Part shown: one piece after another, positions 6,658 through 14,614 of the stretch | Layout of the letters: every line of letters begins with the position of its first letter | Numbering within the stretch: the first letter of the stretch is position 1 | Assembly (NCBI GenBank): GCA_003158895.1 | Contig: PMLO01000025.1 | Span: 1 to 16,914, forward strand | Source of the DNA: Propionibacteriaceae bacterium | Lineage (GTDB): Bacteria > Actinomycetota > Actinomycetes > Propionibacteriales > Propionibacteriaceae | Reading direction: 5' to 3' | DNA: 16,914 bases | Made by a program: the position numbers and the translations under genes | The notes under the pieces: generated by a model | Database searches by the model: none | The model's input: only the letters and a program-made list of their open reading frames with translations | Told to the model about the DNA's origin: nothing

Positions 6658-6671
6658 AAGCGGGGGTTACC

Positions 6672-9600
6672 GTGACCGGCAAGATCAATATCGGTGGACT
6701 ACTTCGTACATTCGTCAGCTTGTCGGTGATCGCCGCCTCGGCGGTCTTCAGCATTCCGTCGGCCGCCGCCGCGGTCCCGTGCAGCGAGCGGATCCTGACC
6801 GTGGTCGCGCACGAGGACGACGACCTGCTCTTCATGAATCCCGACATCCAGCACGACCTCAGCGCCGGGGCCTGCGCCACGACGGTGTTCCTGACCGCGG
6901 GCGACGACGGCCAGCCCAGTGCCTACTGGCTGGAAAGGGAAATGGGTTCCCAGAGCGCCTACGACACCATGCTGGCGGCAAAGGGACCCTCGACCTGGAC
7001 GGTTTCGCCGCGCTCGTTCGCAGGCCATTCCGTGCATACCGCAACCAGATCTGACGGCTTAGCCGATCTCATCTACCTCCGCCTCCCGGATGGTGGCCAG
7101 GGCGGAGAAGGATTCTCCGCGACGGGCAACCAATCGCTGTCGCAACTCTATGGTGGGTCCATCAGTTCGATGACACCCGTTGACGGGACACCCGCCTACA
7201 GCCGCGCTGATCTCATCGCGACCATTGCCGCGATCGTCACCGCGACGGGGCCGTCCGTCATCCGGGTGCAGGACGGCCGGGTCGGCCAGAACGATCACCC
7301 GGACCACCAGATGGCAGCGCTGTTCACGCTTGACGCGCTTATCGGATACACAAGCACGGTGACCGCTTACCGCGGCTACGGGGTGACCGACGAGGTCGCG
7401 AACGTTTCAGGCACCGACCTGACCCTCAAGACGAACGCTCTGCTGAGCGACGCGGCCCACGACCCGCTCCTGTGCAACGACCTGTCGAACTGCCCGACTG
7501 GCTTAACTGCCCAGTGGAACGAGCGCCAGTACAACGCGCCATTGCCGTTTAGCCTCACCCCGGTGGCTGGGCCGGCGCCGTACGCGGGGCCGGATGTGGC
7601 GAGGAATGCGAGTGTGGTGGCTACGTCGCAGCTGCCGGGCCAGGAGGCCACGAAGGCGATTGATTCGGTGGTGTCCGGGTATCCGGTGAATGCTGCTGCT
7701 GAGTGGTCGAGTGATGGGCAGGGCAGTGGGGCGTGGATCCAGTTGTACTGGTCGGCCGCTCAGACTATTGATCGGGTGTATCTGTATGACCGGCCGAATG
7801 CGGCTGATCAGGTCACTGGTGGGACGTTGACGTTCTCGGACGGGTCGTCGGTGACGGTGCCGCCGTTGAACAATGATGGGTCAGCGACGATTGTGACGTT
7901 CGCGCCGCGTTCGGTGACGACGTTGCGGTTCACAGTGACGAGTGTGTCGGCGACAACGAGCAATGTGGGCTTGGCTGAACTGGAGGCCTACAACGGTGAG
8001 CCGGCGGTCACGGCCGGGCAAGTCGCCATCTCGGGAACCGTTGCGGTTGGTTCTACCGTGACAGCAACTCCCAGCGGCTGGGCTCCGGACGACGTGGTCC
8101 TGTCGTTCGAGTGGCGGCGCAATGGCTCAGCGATCGACCAGGCGACGTGGTCAACGTACGTCCCCACGCTCGCTGACGTCGGCCTCCCCCTTGCGGTGGC
8201 CGTGACTGGAAGCCGGGACGGATGGGTCCCAGCGACCGTTGTGATCCCGATCACTGCGGATCTGCCGCAGCCGAAGGTGACGGTCGGGACCGTGTCGATC
8301 ACGGGCTCAGCAACGGTGGGTTCGACCCTGACGGCGGGCACCGCAGGCTGGTCGCCTGATGGTCTGTCCTACACGTACCAGTGGCGTAGCGATGGCTCGG
8401 ACATCTTGGGTGCGAACGGTGCCACGTACGTTCCAATCACCGCCGACATCGATCATGCACTGAGCGTGGCGGCCACGGGAACGCTGGCCGGTTACATATC
8501 GGACACGGGTGTCTCGGCGTCCACGGCCAAGGTGGTCGCCAAGCCAGCGGTGACGGCCGGGTCGGTCTCGATCTCGGGTACGGCCGGGGTGGGTTCCACC
8601 TTGACCGCCAGCTCCAGCAACTGGCAACCGTCCGGCGTGGTCGTCGCCTATCAGTGGCGTCGCAGTGGCACGGACATCTCGGGTGCGACCGGTGCCACGT
8701 ACGTACCGGGCCTTGCCGATGTGGGCTCGACGTTGACGGTCATGGGGACCGGCACACTGACGGGATGGGTGTCGGCGACGGCTGAATCCGCGCCTACGGT
8801 CACTGTGCCCCAACCGTCGGTGACTGCCGGAGCCGTATCGATCGGCGGCACTGCGATCATGGGCTCCACTCTCACGGCGGCCACGAGCGGCTGGGCACCG
8901 GACGGCCTCTCCTTCACCTACCAGTGGCGCCGTGATGGCAATGACATCCTCGGCGCAACCGTGGGGACGTACGTCGCCACGCCAGCCGACGTCGGTCACA
9001 CGCTCAGCGTGGTCGTCATGGGGGCGAAGACTGGTTACATCTCTGCGGGCCCCGTGTCGGCCGCCACCGCGGTCGTACAGCCCAAACAGATCGTCGCCGG
9101 AGCACCGAGCGTCACGGGGACGGCCGCGGTCAGTGGCACGTTGACCGCCAGCCCGGGGGTCTGGGCGCCGAGCGATGCCACGTTGGCGTACCAGTGGCGT
9201 CGCGACGCGAACCCGATCGCAGGCGCCACGACCTCGATGTACACGCCGAGTTCGGCCGATGTCGGGCACACCCTGGCGGTGGCTGTGACGGGTACAAAGG
9301 ATGGCTATGCGCCGGCCACAGCAGTGAGCCCGGCAACGGCGGCCATCCAGATCGCCACGTCGGAGCTTGCGTACGAGGCCTTCGTCAAGGCGTCCTACGT
9401 GGACTTCCTGGGCCGCATGCCGTCAGCCGGGGAGGTGGCGTTCCAGGCAACGGCACTCGCCCAAGGCAGGGTGACGAAGGCGCAGTACCTGGAGTCGTTG
9501 TCGAAGTCCGACGAATGGCTGACGACGATCGTCACCAAGATGTACGCCGACACGCTCCACCGGACGCCCGACCCCGCCGGCCTGGCTGATTGGGTCTCGT

Positions 9601-9998
9601 GGATTCGCTCGGGCCGGTTCACGGTGGCGGAGACTGCTGCTCGGTTCTACTCGTCGGATGAGTACTACTCGCAGTTCGCCGGCAACTCGCCGGCGTCGTG
9701 GGTCACGCAGCTGTATCAGAAGCTGCTCAACCGCCAGCCGGATGCCGGCGGCCTGTCGTTCTGGATCGCCAACACGAGCAAGTACGGCCGTGACTGGGTC
9801 GCGTACAACTTCTACCAGTCGCAGGAGACGCGAATGCTCCGGGTAGAGGTCATGTACCGGACGTTGCTGAACCGAGAACCCGATGCGGTCGGCCTGCCGT
9901 TCTGGACAGCACGGGTGCTCACGACAGGTGATCTTGCGCTCGCGTGGGAGATCGCGAACAGCGACGAGTACTGGGAGAAGGCGCACGTTCGGTACTGA
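6672..9998 (+). CDS. Secreted PIG-L family deacetylase with discoidin-like, Ig-like and DUF4214 domains
   Basis: 1108 residues. Residues 1-34 are a Sec signal peptide ending in 'SAAAA'. Residues 38-295 are a PIG-L/LmbE deacetylase: 'VVAHEDDDLLF' (44-54) stands for the AHPDDE metal site, 'VFLTAGDDGQ' (72-81) follows, and 'DHPDH' (208-212) supplies the later histidines. Family members remove N-acetyl from GlcNAc-type sugars. Residues 308-442 resemble an F5/8 type C (discoidin) sugar-binding domain. Residues 446-894 are five Ig-like repeats of about 90 residues. Residues 895-1108 hold DUF4214 units ('YVDFLGRMPS', 'LLNRQPDAGGLSFW', 'LLNREPDAVGLPFW'), usual at the ends of large exported proteins. 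It probably acts on surface or extracellular glycans. The GTG start is backed by the signal peptide and a G-rich stretch just upstream. Base use changes over the discoidin part. Substrate unknown. Confidence 0.87.
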   Translation: MTGKINIGGLLRTFVSLSVIAASAVFSIPSAAAAVPCSERILTVVAHEDDDLLFMNPDIQHDLSAGACATTVFLTAGDDGQPSAYWLEREMGSQSAYDTMLAAKGPSTWTVSPRSFAGHSVHTATRSDGLADLIYLRLPDGGQGGEGFSATGNQSLSQLYGGSISSMTPVDGTPAYSRADLIATIAAIVTATGPSVIRVQDGRVGQNDHPDHQMAALFTLDALIGYTSTVTAYRGYGVTDEVANVSGTDLTLKTNALLSDAAHDPLLCNDLSNCPTGLTAQWNERQYNAPLPFSLTPVAGPAPYAGPDVARNASVVATSQLPGQEATKAIDSVVSGYPVNAAAEWSSDGQGSGAWIQLYWSAAQTIDRVYLYDRPNAADQVTGGTLTFSDGSSVTVPPLNNDGSATIVTFAPRSVTTLRFTVTSVSATTSNVGLAELEAYNGEPAVTAGQVAISGTVAVGSTVTATPSGWAPDDVVLSFEWRRNGSAIDQATWSTYVPTLADVGLPLAVAVTGSRDGWVPATVVIPITADLPQPKVTVGTVSITGSATVGSTLTAGTAGWSPDGLSYTYQWRSDGSDILGANGATYVPITADIDHALSVAATGTLAGYISDTGVSASTAKVVAKPAVTAGSVSISGTAGVGSTLTASSSNWQPSGVVVAYQWRRSGTDISGATGATYVPGLADVGSTLTVMGTGTLTGWVSATAESAPTVTVPQPSVTAGAVSIGGTAIMGSTLTAATSGWAPDGLSFTYQWRRDGNDILGATVGTYVATPADVGHTLSVVVMGAKTGYISAGPVSAATAVVQPKQIVAGAPSVTGTAAVSGTLTASPGVWAPSDATLAYQWRRDANPIAGATTSMYTPSSADVGHTLAVAVTGTKDGYAPATAVSPATAAIQIATSELAYEAFVKASYVDFLGRMPSAGEVAFQATALAQGRVTKAQYLESLSKSDEWLTTIVTKMYADTLHRTPDPAGLADWVSWIRSGRFTVAETAARFYSSDEYYSQFAGNSPASWVTQLYQKLLNRQPDAGGLSFWIANTSKYGRDWVAYNFYQSQETRMLRVEVMYRTLLNREPDAVGLPFWTARVLTTGDLALAWEIANSDEYWEKAHVRY
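8007..9353 (+). repeat. Five tandem Ig-like repeats (88-91 codons each)
   Basis: Units start at 8007, 8277, 8550, 8820 and 9090. Each follows one plan: VTAGxVSIxGTAxVGSTLTA, then W(A/S/Q)P, YQWRR(D/S)G, a short 'ATGATYVP' turn, ADVGHTLSVxVTGT, and a Gly-Tyr/Trp turn. The pattern is conserved in protein but diverged in DNA, so the repeats are not recent copies. They probably space the catalytic and discoidin domains away from the DUF4214 end. Confidence 0.85.
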
Positions 9999-10404
9999 CC
10001 GCCGTCCAAGTCTCTCGAATGTGCCTCTGACAAGGAGAAACAGTCACGGACCCCTCCACTGGTTTCGGCGTTGTGCGACGTGCTTGCGGTATCTCCTGGT
10101 GAGATTCGTGTATCGCTGATGCACTCTGTCGTCAGACGACCGGATCGAGTTTGCGCACCGTCGGCCGTCCGGCGGCACGTTCGGCAGAGGCTCACTCTGG
10201 CTCGTCGGCGCTGCATCACCGTTCAGTCCCCAGTCGGGGCCCGTCTGACCAGTCCCCAGTAGGTGCTTCTCTCACGAACCGTCGGTGACCTGTGACCGGG
10301 GCCTGGGTGAACACTCGCAGATCCTTCTGCGGTCGCGGGAGGCCGTCTCTAGCGTGCCCTTGTCCGTCGGATGAGCCGCGGCGCTTCCCGAGGCGGAGTA
10401 CCCG
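9999..10404. other. Non-coding stretch, no gene recognised
   Basis: No frame here has coding character on either strand. The only structure I see is a direct repeat at 10224-10260 and a small GTCGT/ACGAC pairing near 10129-10141. There is no clear terminator after the deacetylase stop at 9998. Confidence 0.5.
10224..10260. repeat. Direct repeat CAGTCCCCAGT, two copies 26 bases apart
   Basis: Identical 11-base copies at 10224-10234 and 10250-10260. The first copy can also fold with the following CGGGG (CCCC-AGT-CGGGG). The role is unknown; it may be a protein-binding site or scar. Confidence 0.35.
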
Positions 10405-10662
10405 GTGAACTTCCACCCGCGGGCACGGAGCCTGCGCGTAGCCCGGCGGGTGGAGCGCGCTCGGCGACGCCGTGTGGTTTCCGTCGCACCGTGGGGAGGC
10501 GGAGCTCCGGACAACCCGCTCGCCTGGTTGCCGCCACGTGAGTTCCCGCTCCTGGCCCAGGCAGCAGAGGCCGGTGCGCTCTCGGACGGGCTGGCCGACG
10601 TGCTCACCTTCGCCGTTGACGGCATGATCGCCGCGCTCGAGGCAAAGGGACTGCGGTCCTAG
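10405..10662 (+). pseudogene. Probable remnant of a TetR-type regulator C-terminus
   Basis: An 85-residue frame from GTG 10405. The last 40 residues ('PPREFPLLAQAAEAGALSDG' and 'FAVDGMIAALEAKG') resemble the closing two helices of TetR/AcrR regulators (pattern xFPxLAxxAE...DxxFxFGLxxLLxGLEA). The first 40 residues are Arg-rich and look like nothing in that family, and no helix-turn-helix is present. It stands 93 bases before an intact TetR gene. Most likely a deletion remnant; a small real protein of unknown function is the alternative. Confidence 0.35.
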
Positions 10663-10693
10663 AAGAGGGTGCCCCTAGTTTCGTGACGGTCCG

Positions 10694-10722
10694 TTGCGTA
10701 ACATGGTGGGATATGTTACGTT
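10694..10722 (+). promoter_or_regulatory. Candidate promoter of the TetR-DUF6544 operon: TTGCGT-N17-TACGTT
   Basis: -35 TTGCGT (10694-10699) and -10 TACGTT (10717-10722), 17 nt apart. The operator palindrome at 10697-10720 fills the whole interval, the expected geometry for TetR repression. Confidence 0.4.
10697..10720. promoter_or_regulatory. TetR-type operator CGTAACAT-N8-ATGTTACG
   Basis: A perfect inverted repeat with 8-base arms and an 8-base centre, 35 bases before the TetR start codon. A further partial half-site (GTTACG, 10720-10725 region) overlaps its right side. This region is the most AT-rich locally. Autoregulation by the adjacent TetR protein is inferred from position. Confidence 0.65.
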
Positions 10723-10755
10723 ACGTCATGTAGCCAAACTAAGGAACCAGCCAGC

Positions 10756-11400
10756 ATGACTCAGATCACTGTCGCGCCGCGGCGCCCCGGCGGTCACGGG
10801 GGCGACAGCGGCCGACCCCGTGATCCGCAGACGGACCGCGCGATCCTTCGAGCCACTGTCGAACTGCTCGCCGAGGTGGGCTATCTCGACGTGAGCGTGG
10901 CGGAGGTCGCCCGGCGGGCTGGGGTGAGCAAGCCCACCGTCTACCGGCGGTGGGCCAGGAAGTCTCAGCTGGTCGTCGAGGCGCTGGTCACCCAGATGTT
11001 GCCTGACAACGCGACCCCCTCGGGTAGTGCTGGTGAAGAGCTGCTCGCCTTGACCGAGCAGCTCATCAGCACCTTGACCCTGACTCCCCTCGGGCGGGTG
11101 CTTCCGGGCCTGGTCGCGGAGATGGCCGCCGATGCCGAGCTCGCCCACAGCTACCGGGAGCTGGTCATCGGGCCGAACCGTTCGCGGTGGCGCGCCGCCG
11201 TCGAGCGCGGCATCGGGCGAGGCGAGCTTGCCAGCGACACTGACGTCGACCTTGTGCTCAATGCTCTCGCGGGCCCGCTGTACTTCAGTCTCCTGATCAC
11301 CGGCGATCCCATCGATGACTACTACGCCCGCGCAGCCGTCGACCTGGTCCTCGCCCGCTACGGCACCGCGAGGGCAGACGCGCGCCCATCCCGACGATGA
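10756..11400 (+). CDS. TetR/AcrR family transcriptional regulator
   Basis: 214 residues. The N-terminal helix-turn-helix lies at about residues 24-70 ('RAILRATVELLAEVGYLDVS', 'VAEVARRAGVSKPTVYRRWA', 'KSQLVVEAL'). The C-terminal all-helical ligand/dimer domain (75-205) includes 'GPLYFSLLITGDPIDDYYAR', typical of the TetR_C_11/16 type. The ligand is unknown. ATG 10756 follows AAGGAA (10741-10746) at a 9-nt spacing. A palindromic operator overlaps the likely promoter. The stop codon overlaps an ATG of the next frame (ATGA at 11397), so the downstream membrane protein is in the same transcript and is the likely target of regulation. Confidence 0.92.
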   Translation: MTQITVAPRRPGGHGGDSGRPRDPQTDRAILRATVELLAEVGYLDVSVAEVARRAGVSKPTVYRRWARKSQLVVEALVTQMLPDNATPSGSAGEELLALTEQLISTLTLTPLGRVLPGLVAEMAADAELAHSYRELVIGPNRSRWRAAVERGIGRGELASDTDVDLVLNALAGPLYFSLLITGDPIDDYYARAAVDLVLARYGTARADARPSRR

Positions 11401-11444
11401 GGACCCCACCACGAACGACTCACAGCACCTCTGAGGCCCACACC

Positions 11445-13067
11445 ATGACAGCCACGCGACGAACCCTTCTCGGACTCCATATCTTCCACGTCCTTTCGGC
11501 CGTCGGGGGTGGAGTCGCCCTGATCGTCGGCGCGCTTCCCGTCCCCCTCTCTGTGCTCCGGCACACCCCGTTTGACTCCTTCGTAGTGCCTGGAATCTTC
11601 CTGGCCGCCGTCATCGGCGGCAGCGCGGCGATCGGGACAGCCGCCACGCTTGCCCGCTCACGACAAGCCCCGGTTGTCAGCGCCGCAGCGGGCGCGGTCA
11701 TGGTCGGCTGGATCCTCGGGGAGACCGTCCTCGTGCAGGGGTTCAGCTGGTTGCAGGCTCTGTACCTGCTGACCGGATCGATCGTTCTCCTCGCCTCCAT
11801 CCGCTGGTGGCGCGCCACCGGGCGCGTCTCTGATCCCGGGTCGGTCGCCTCAGCCACCTTGCATGGGGGCAGGTTCCGTCTCAGGACCGTGGCACGATGG
11901 CTCGTCGTCGTGGTGGTCGTGGCGCATGGCCTGATCCACCTGCTCGGCGCTGCCAAGGGGTTGGGCTGGGCCGAGGTGAGCGCGCTGAAAGGCCCAATCA
12001 GCCCGGCGATGGGTCTGGTCTGGCTGGGCGCGGCGCTGCTCGTCGTGGCGGCCGGCATCCTGCTCGCTGTCAGGGCACCGTGGTGGTGGGTGGTCGGAGC
12101 CGTCAGCCTCGTCGTCTCGCAGCTGGCGATCGTGACCTCCTGGAACGACGCGAAGGCCGGCACGGCGGCCAACGTGGTCCTGCTCATCGCGGTCGGCTAC
12201 GCGTTCGCCTCGCACGGTCCGACGAGCTTTCGCGCTGAGTACCGCCGTGCCACAGCTGCCTCGCTGAGCCGGTCCCTCCCGGACGGCACGGTCGTGACCG
12301 AGGCAGACCTGGCCCGCCTTCCGGCGCCGGTCGCCGAGTACGTCCGCCGGTCGGGAGCGGTGGGTCAGCCTCGTGTCTCCAGCTTCCGCGCCGCCTTCCA
12401 CGGGAGGATCCGCTCCGACGCGGCTGGGCCGTGGATGACGTTCAGCGGCGAACAGACCAGCACGTACGGACACGAGCTCAGCCGGGTGTTCGCCATGGAC
12501 GCCGCTATGTACGGCCTGCCCGTGGACGTCCTGCACGTCTTCATCGGCCCAGCGGCCACGATGCGGGTCAAGCTCTGCTCAGTGGTGCCGCTCGTGAACG
12601 CAGCGGGGCCGGAGATGGACCGAGGCGAGACCGTGACACTGTTCAACGACTTGTGCGTCCTCGCCCCGGCCGCACTCGTCGGCGCGCCGGTCGTCTGGCA
12701 GACCGTGGACGACACGCACGCCCGCGGCACGTTCATCCACGGCGCGAACACCGTCAGCGCCGACCTGACGTTCGACGGAGAGGGTGACCTGGTCGACTTC
12801 GTCTCCAACGACCGGCTCCAAGCCTCCCGCGACGGTTCCACCTTCACCACCAGGCGATGGTCGACGCCCATGCGCGACTACCGCACGCTCGACGACCGAC
12901 GAGTCGCCACCCGCGGCGAAGCCCGCTGGCACCCCTCGGAACCCCAAGGCCCGTACTCCTACCTGGAGTTCAACCTCGACCGCATCGCCTACAACCCGGC
13001 CACCCCACGAGACCGCAATCAAGAGCTCACGACTGACGAGGTCGGCAGCATCGCCGCACACGCGTAA
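11445..13067 (+). CDS. Polytopic membrane protein with C-terminal DUF6544 domain
   Basis: 540 residues from ATG 11445, chosen because GAGG (11433-11436) stands 8 nt before it; an ATG at 11397 overlapping the tetR stop would add 16 residues. The N-terminal part has four membrane segments (about 8-28, 45-65, 73-93, 100-120). A second unit begins 'VVVVAHGLIHLLGAAKGLGW' and ends 'SWNDAKAGTAANVVLLIAVG', with about four more; this is the HGxIHxxG...WxDAKxGTxxN membrane unit that usually precedes DUF6544. The domain itself (about 275-530) shows 'LPAPVAEYVRRSGAVGQP', 'WMTFSGEQ' and 'LNDLCVLAPAAL'-like blocks. Function unknown. It is probably repressed by the TetR protein upstream. The usual family member lacks the first four helices, so this is a longer version. 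Confidence 0.8.
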   Translation: MTATRRTLLGLHIFHVLSAVGGGVALIVGALPVPLSVLRHTPFDSFVVPGIFLAAVIGGSAAIGTAATLARSRQAPVVSAAAGAVMVGWILGETVLVQGFSWLQALYLLTGSIVLLASIRWWRATGRVSDPGSVASATLHGGRFRLRTVARWLVVVVVVAHGLIHLLGAAKGLGWAEVSALKGPISPAMGLVWLGAALLVVAAGILLAVRAPWWWVVGAVSLVVSQLAIVTSWNDAKAGTAANVVLLIAVGYAFASHGPTSFRAEYRRATAASLSRSLPDGTVVTEADLARLPAPVAEYVRRSGAVGQPRVSSFRAAFHGRIRSDAAGPWMTFSGEQTSTYGHELSRVFAMDAAMYGLPVDVLHVFIGPAATMRVKLCSVVPLVNAAGPEMDRGETVTLFNDLCVLAPAALVGAPVVWQTVDDTHARGTFIHGANTVSADLTFDGEGDLVDFVSNDRLQASRDGSTFTTRRWSTPMRDYRTLDDRRVATRGEARWHPSEPQGPYSYLEFNLDRIAYNPATPRDRNQELTTDEVGSIAAHA

Positions 13068-13084
13068 CAGCGACGACACTGCCC

Positions 13085-13232
13085 TCGCGGACGCCTTCCC
13101 ATAACCCTGACCTGCATCGAGCGCAGTTCCCCCGCAGTCGCGCACGATGCGGCGGAGGTCGGTCGATCGGAGGATGCCGTTGCAGCCCTCGACCACCCAT
13201 ACCCGCATGGCCACCTGCTCGAGTCTGCTCAC
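13085..13232 (-). mobile_element. IS110-family transposase remnant
   Basis: The minus-strand reading contains 'RLEQVAMRVWVVEGCNGI' (about 13225-13172) and, after a divergent stretch, 'LDAGQGYGKA'. IS110-type transposases of actinobacteria have 'RVWAIEGCNGIGRHLAQRL' and then 'VFATGQGRKTDA'. The order and core residues agree, but the spacing is too short and the flanks are lost, so this is a decayed fragment with an internal deletion. It abuts the stop codon of the WS/DGAT gene (13229-13231). No terminal repeats are visible. Confidence 0.45.
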
Positions 13233-14614
13233 GCCAAGGGGCGGGCAGTTCCCGTAACGGCTGCGAGTTCGGCGGTCAGGGCCTCTCGAAGGATGTCCAG
13301 GTCCGGGCAGGTCGTGAGGTCCGAGATGATGGTGACGGTGAGCCTGCCTGTGTACGAGAGCACGGCGAAGGACACCGTGACGTTTCCGACCGCAATCGTC
13401 AGGGGCACGATGTCGACGATGGGGAACCCGCCCAAGCTGAGCGGGGTCGTTGGTCCCTTCAGGTTGGTCACGAATGTGTGGACCACGCGTTGGCGGTCGA
13501 CGAACCATTGGTACAGGCCCACCCGTGCCACCGCGCGGAACAGGGGTCCAAGAACCGCCGTTGAGGCTCCACGGGCAGACTGCTTCTCCACTCTCGTGAT
13601 GCTTGCCACAGCCTTGAGCCGGTCGAGCGGAGCACCGGTGGCGGGCAGACGGATCGGGATCGCGCCACTCTGGTTACCGAGAGATCCACCGACGGCGACG
13701 CGACGCGACGAGAACGGGACTGAGATCACGAACTCGTCGACGATCTCGCCGCGCTCGACCAGCAGGTGGCGCAGGGCTCCCGTGATCCCGCTCAGCACGA
13801 CGTCGTTGATGGTCGCATCGTTGGCGTGTGCGACATCCTTCACTGCGTCCAGGTCGCAGTCGATGATGGCGAAGCGCTGGTGTGCTCCGGTCGGGTGGTT
13901 CAGCGACGACTCCGCCGCACGTGCCCGCACTGAGGGACCGAGCTGTGCAAGAGCTTGGCCGACTCTGGCGAGCGTATGAGGGAGCCTCCGGATGGCAACC
14001 AGATGGCCTCGCCAGGCGTCGAGGGCGAGCTGCCCGCGGCTTGGCGCCGGTCGCGGGAGGCTCGCCTCCGGCGCGCTTGGAGAGCCGTCCGCCAGCGCAG
14101 CCAAAATCGCCAGGCCTGCCACTCCGTCGGCCAAAACATGATGCAGCACGATCACGAGGCCGGTCCGGCCATCGTCGGTGTCAGGTACGACGAGGGCAGC
14201 CCACAACGGGCGGTCGCTGGGGAGCCGCGTCGTGAGAAAGTCGGCCGCCGTCGCCAGCAGCCCGTCCATCCCGTGCGATGTCGGGTACGGAGCAATCGAC
14301 ACGTGATCTTCGATCCGGAAGCGCGGATCGTCGACCCAGATCGGTCGACCGAAGGGGATCCCCGGGCGGACCAGTCGTTGCCTCAGGCGGGGAATCGCTA
14401 GGACTCGCCGCTCGACTGCGCCGATGACAGCGGCCGGGTCGACTCCAGCACTGGTGTCGAGGATGAGGACTGCGCCCACCTGCATCGGGGCCCTGCCGTG
14501 GTCGGTCGCGAGCGACATGAGGTCGTCGGTGCTCACCCGCTCAAGGTCAATCGCGCCCGCCTGGTCACTGCGAAGATCGCGCCGATGGGAGGGCGACGAG
14601 CCCACCGGGGTCAT
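13229..14614 (-). CDS. Wax ester synthase/diacylglycerol acyltransferase (WS/DGAT)
   Basis: 461 residues, the normal size. The enzyme joins an acyl-CoA to a long-chain alcohol or to diacylglycerol, making wax ester or triacylglycerol at the inner membrane face. The catalytic motif HHxxxDG is intact: His158, His159, Asp163, Gly164 ('LHHVLADGVAG'). The N-terminal 'APMQVGAVLILD', 'PLWAALVVPD', the middle 'TINDVVLSGITGALRHLL', 'GNQSGAIPIRLP' and the C-terminal 'TNLKGPTTPLSLGG' are the other family blocks. The ATG at 14614 overlaps the TGA of the nitroreductase gene (ATGA), showing translational coupling and supporting this start; GTG 14536 is a less likely alternative. It is second in a two-gene operon. 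Actinobacterial enzymes of this family serve lipid storage under stress. Confidence 0.92.
   Translation of the reverse strand: MTPVGSSPSHRRDLRSDQAGAIDLERVSTDDLMSLATDHGRAPMQVGAVLILDTSAGVDPAAVIGAVERRVLAIPRLRQRLVRPGIPFGRPIWVDDPRFRIEDHVSIAPYPTSHGMDGLLATAADFLTTRLPSDRPLWAALVVPDTDDGRTGLVIVLHHVLADGVAGLAILAALADGSPSAPEASLPRPAPSRGQLALDAWRGHLVAIRRLPHTLARVGQALAQLGPSVRARAAESSLNHPTGAHQRFAIIDCDLDAVKDVAHANDATINDVVLSGITGALRHLLVERGEIVDEFVISVPFSSRRVAVGGSLGNQSGAIPIRLPATGAPLDRLKAVASITRVEKQSARGASTAVLGPLFRAVARVGLYQWFVDRQRVVHTFVTNLKGPTTPLSLGGFPIVDIVPLTIAVGNVTVSFAVLSYTGRLTVTIISDLTTCPDLDILREALTAELAAVTGTARPLA

Noticed and set aside
6541..6671. Possible c-di-GMP-I (GEMM) riboswitch, suggested by GGGGGTTACCG before the start codon
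   Set aside because: The required conserved GGGACGCAAAG-type core and tetraloop receptor are not present.
8307..9269. 320-residue open frame antisense to the Ig-like repeats
   Set aside because: Arg/Gly-rich, no start signal; it arises because the repeats on the plus strand have regular codon bias.
12579..13508. 309-residue minus-strand frame spanning the DUF6544 end, the gap and the WS/DGAT end
   Set aside because: Most of it is antisense to or out of frame with real genes; only the middle part (13085-13232) has recognisable IS110-type sequence, which is reported alone.
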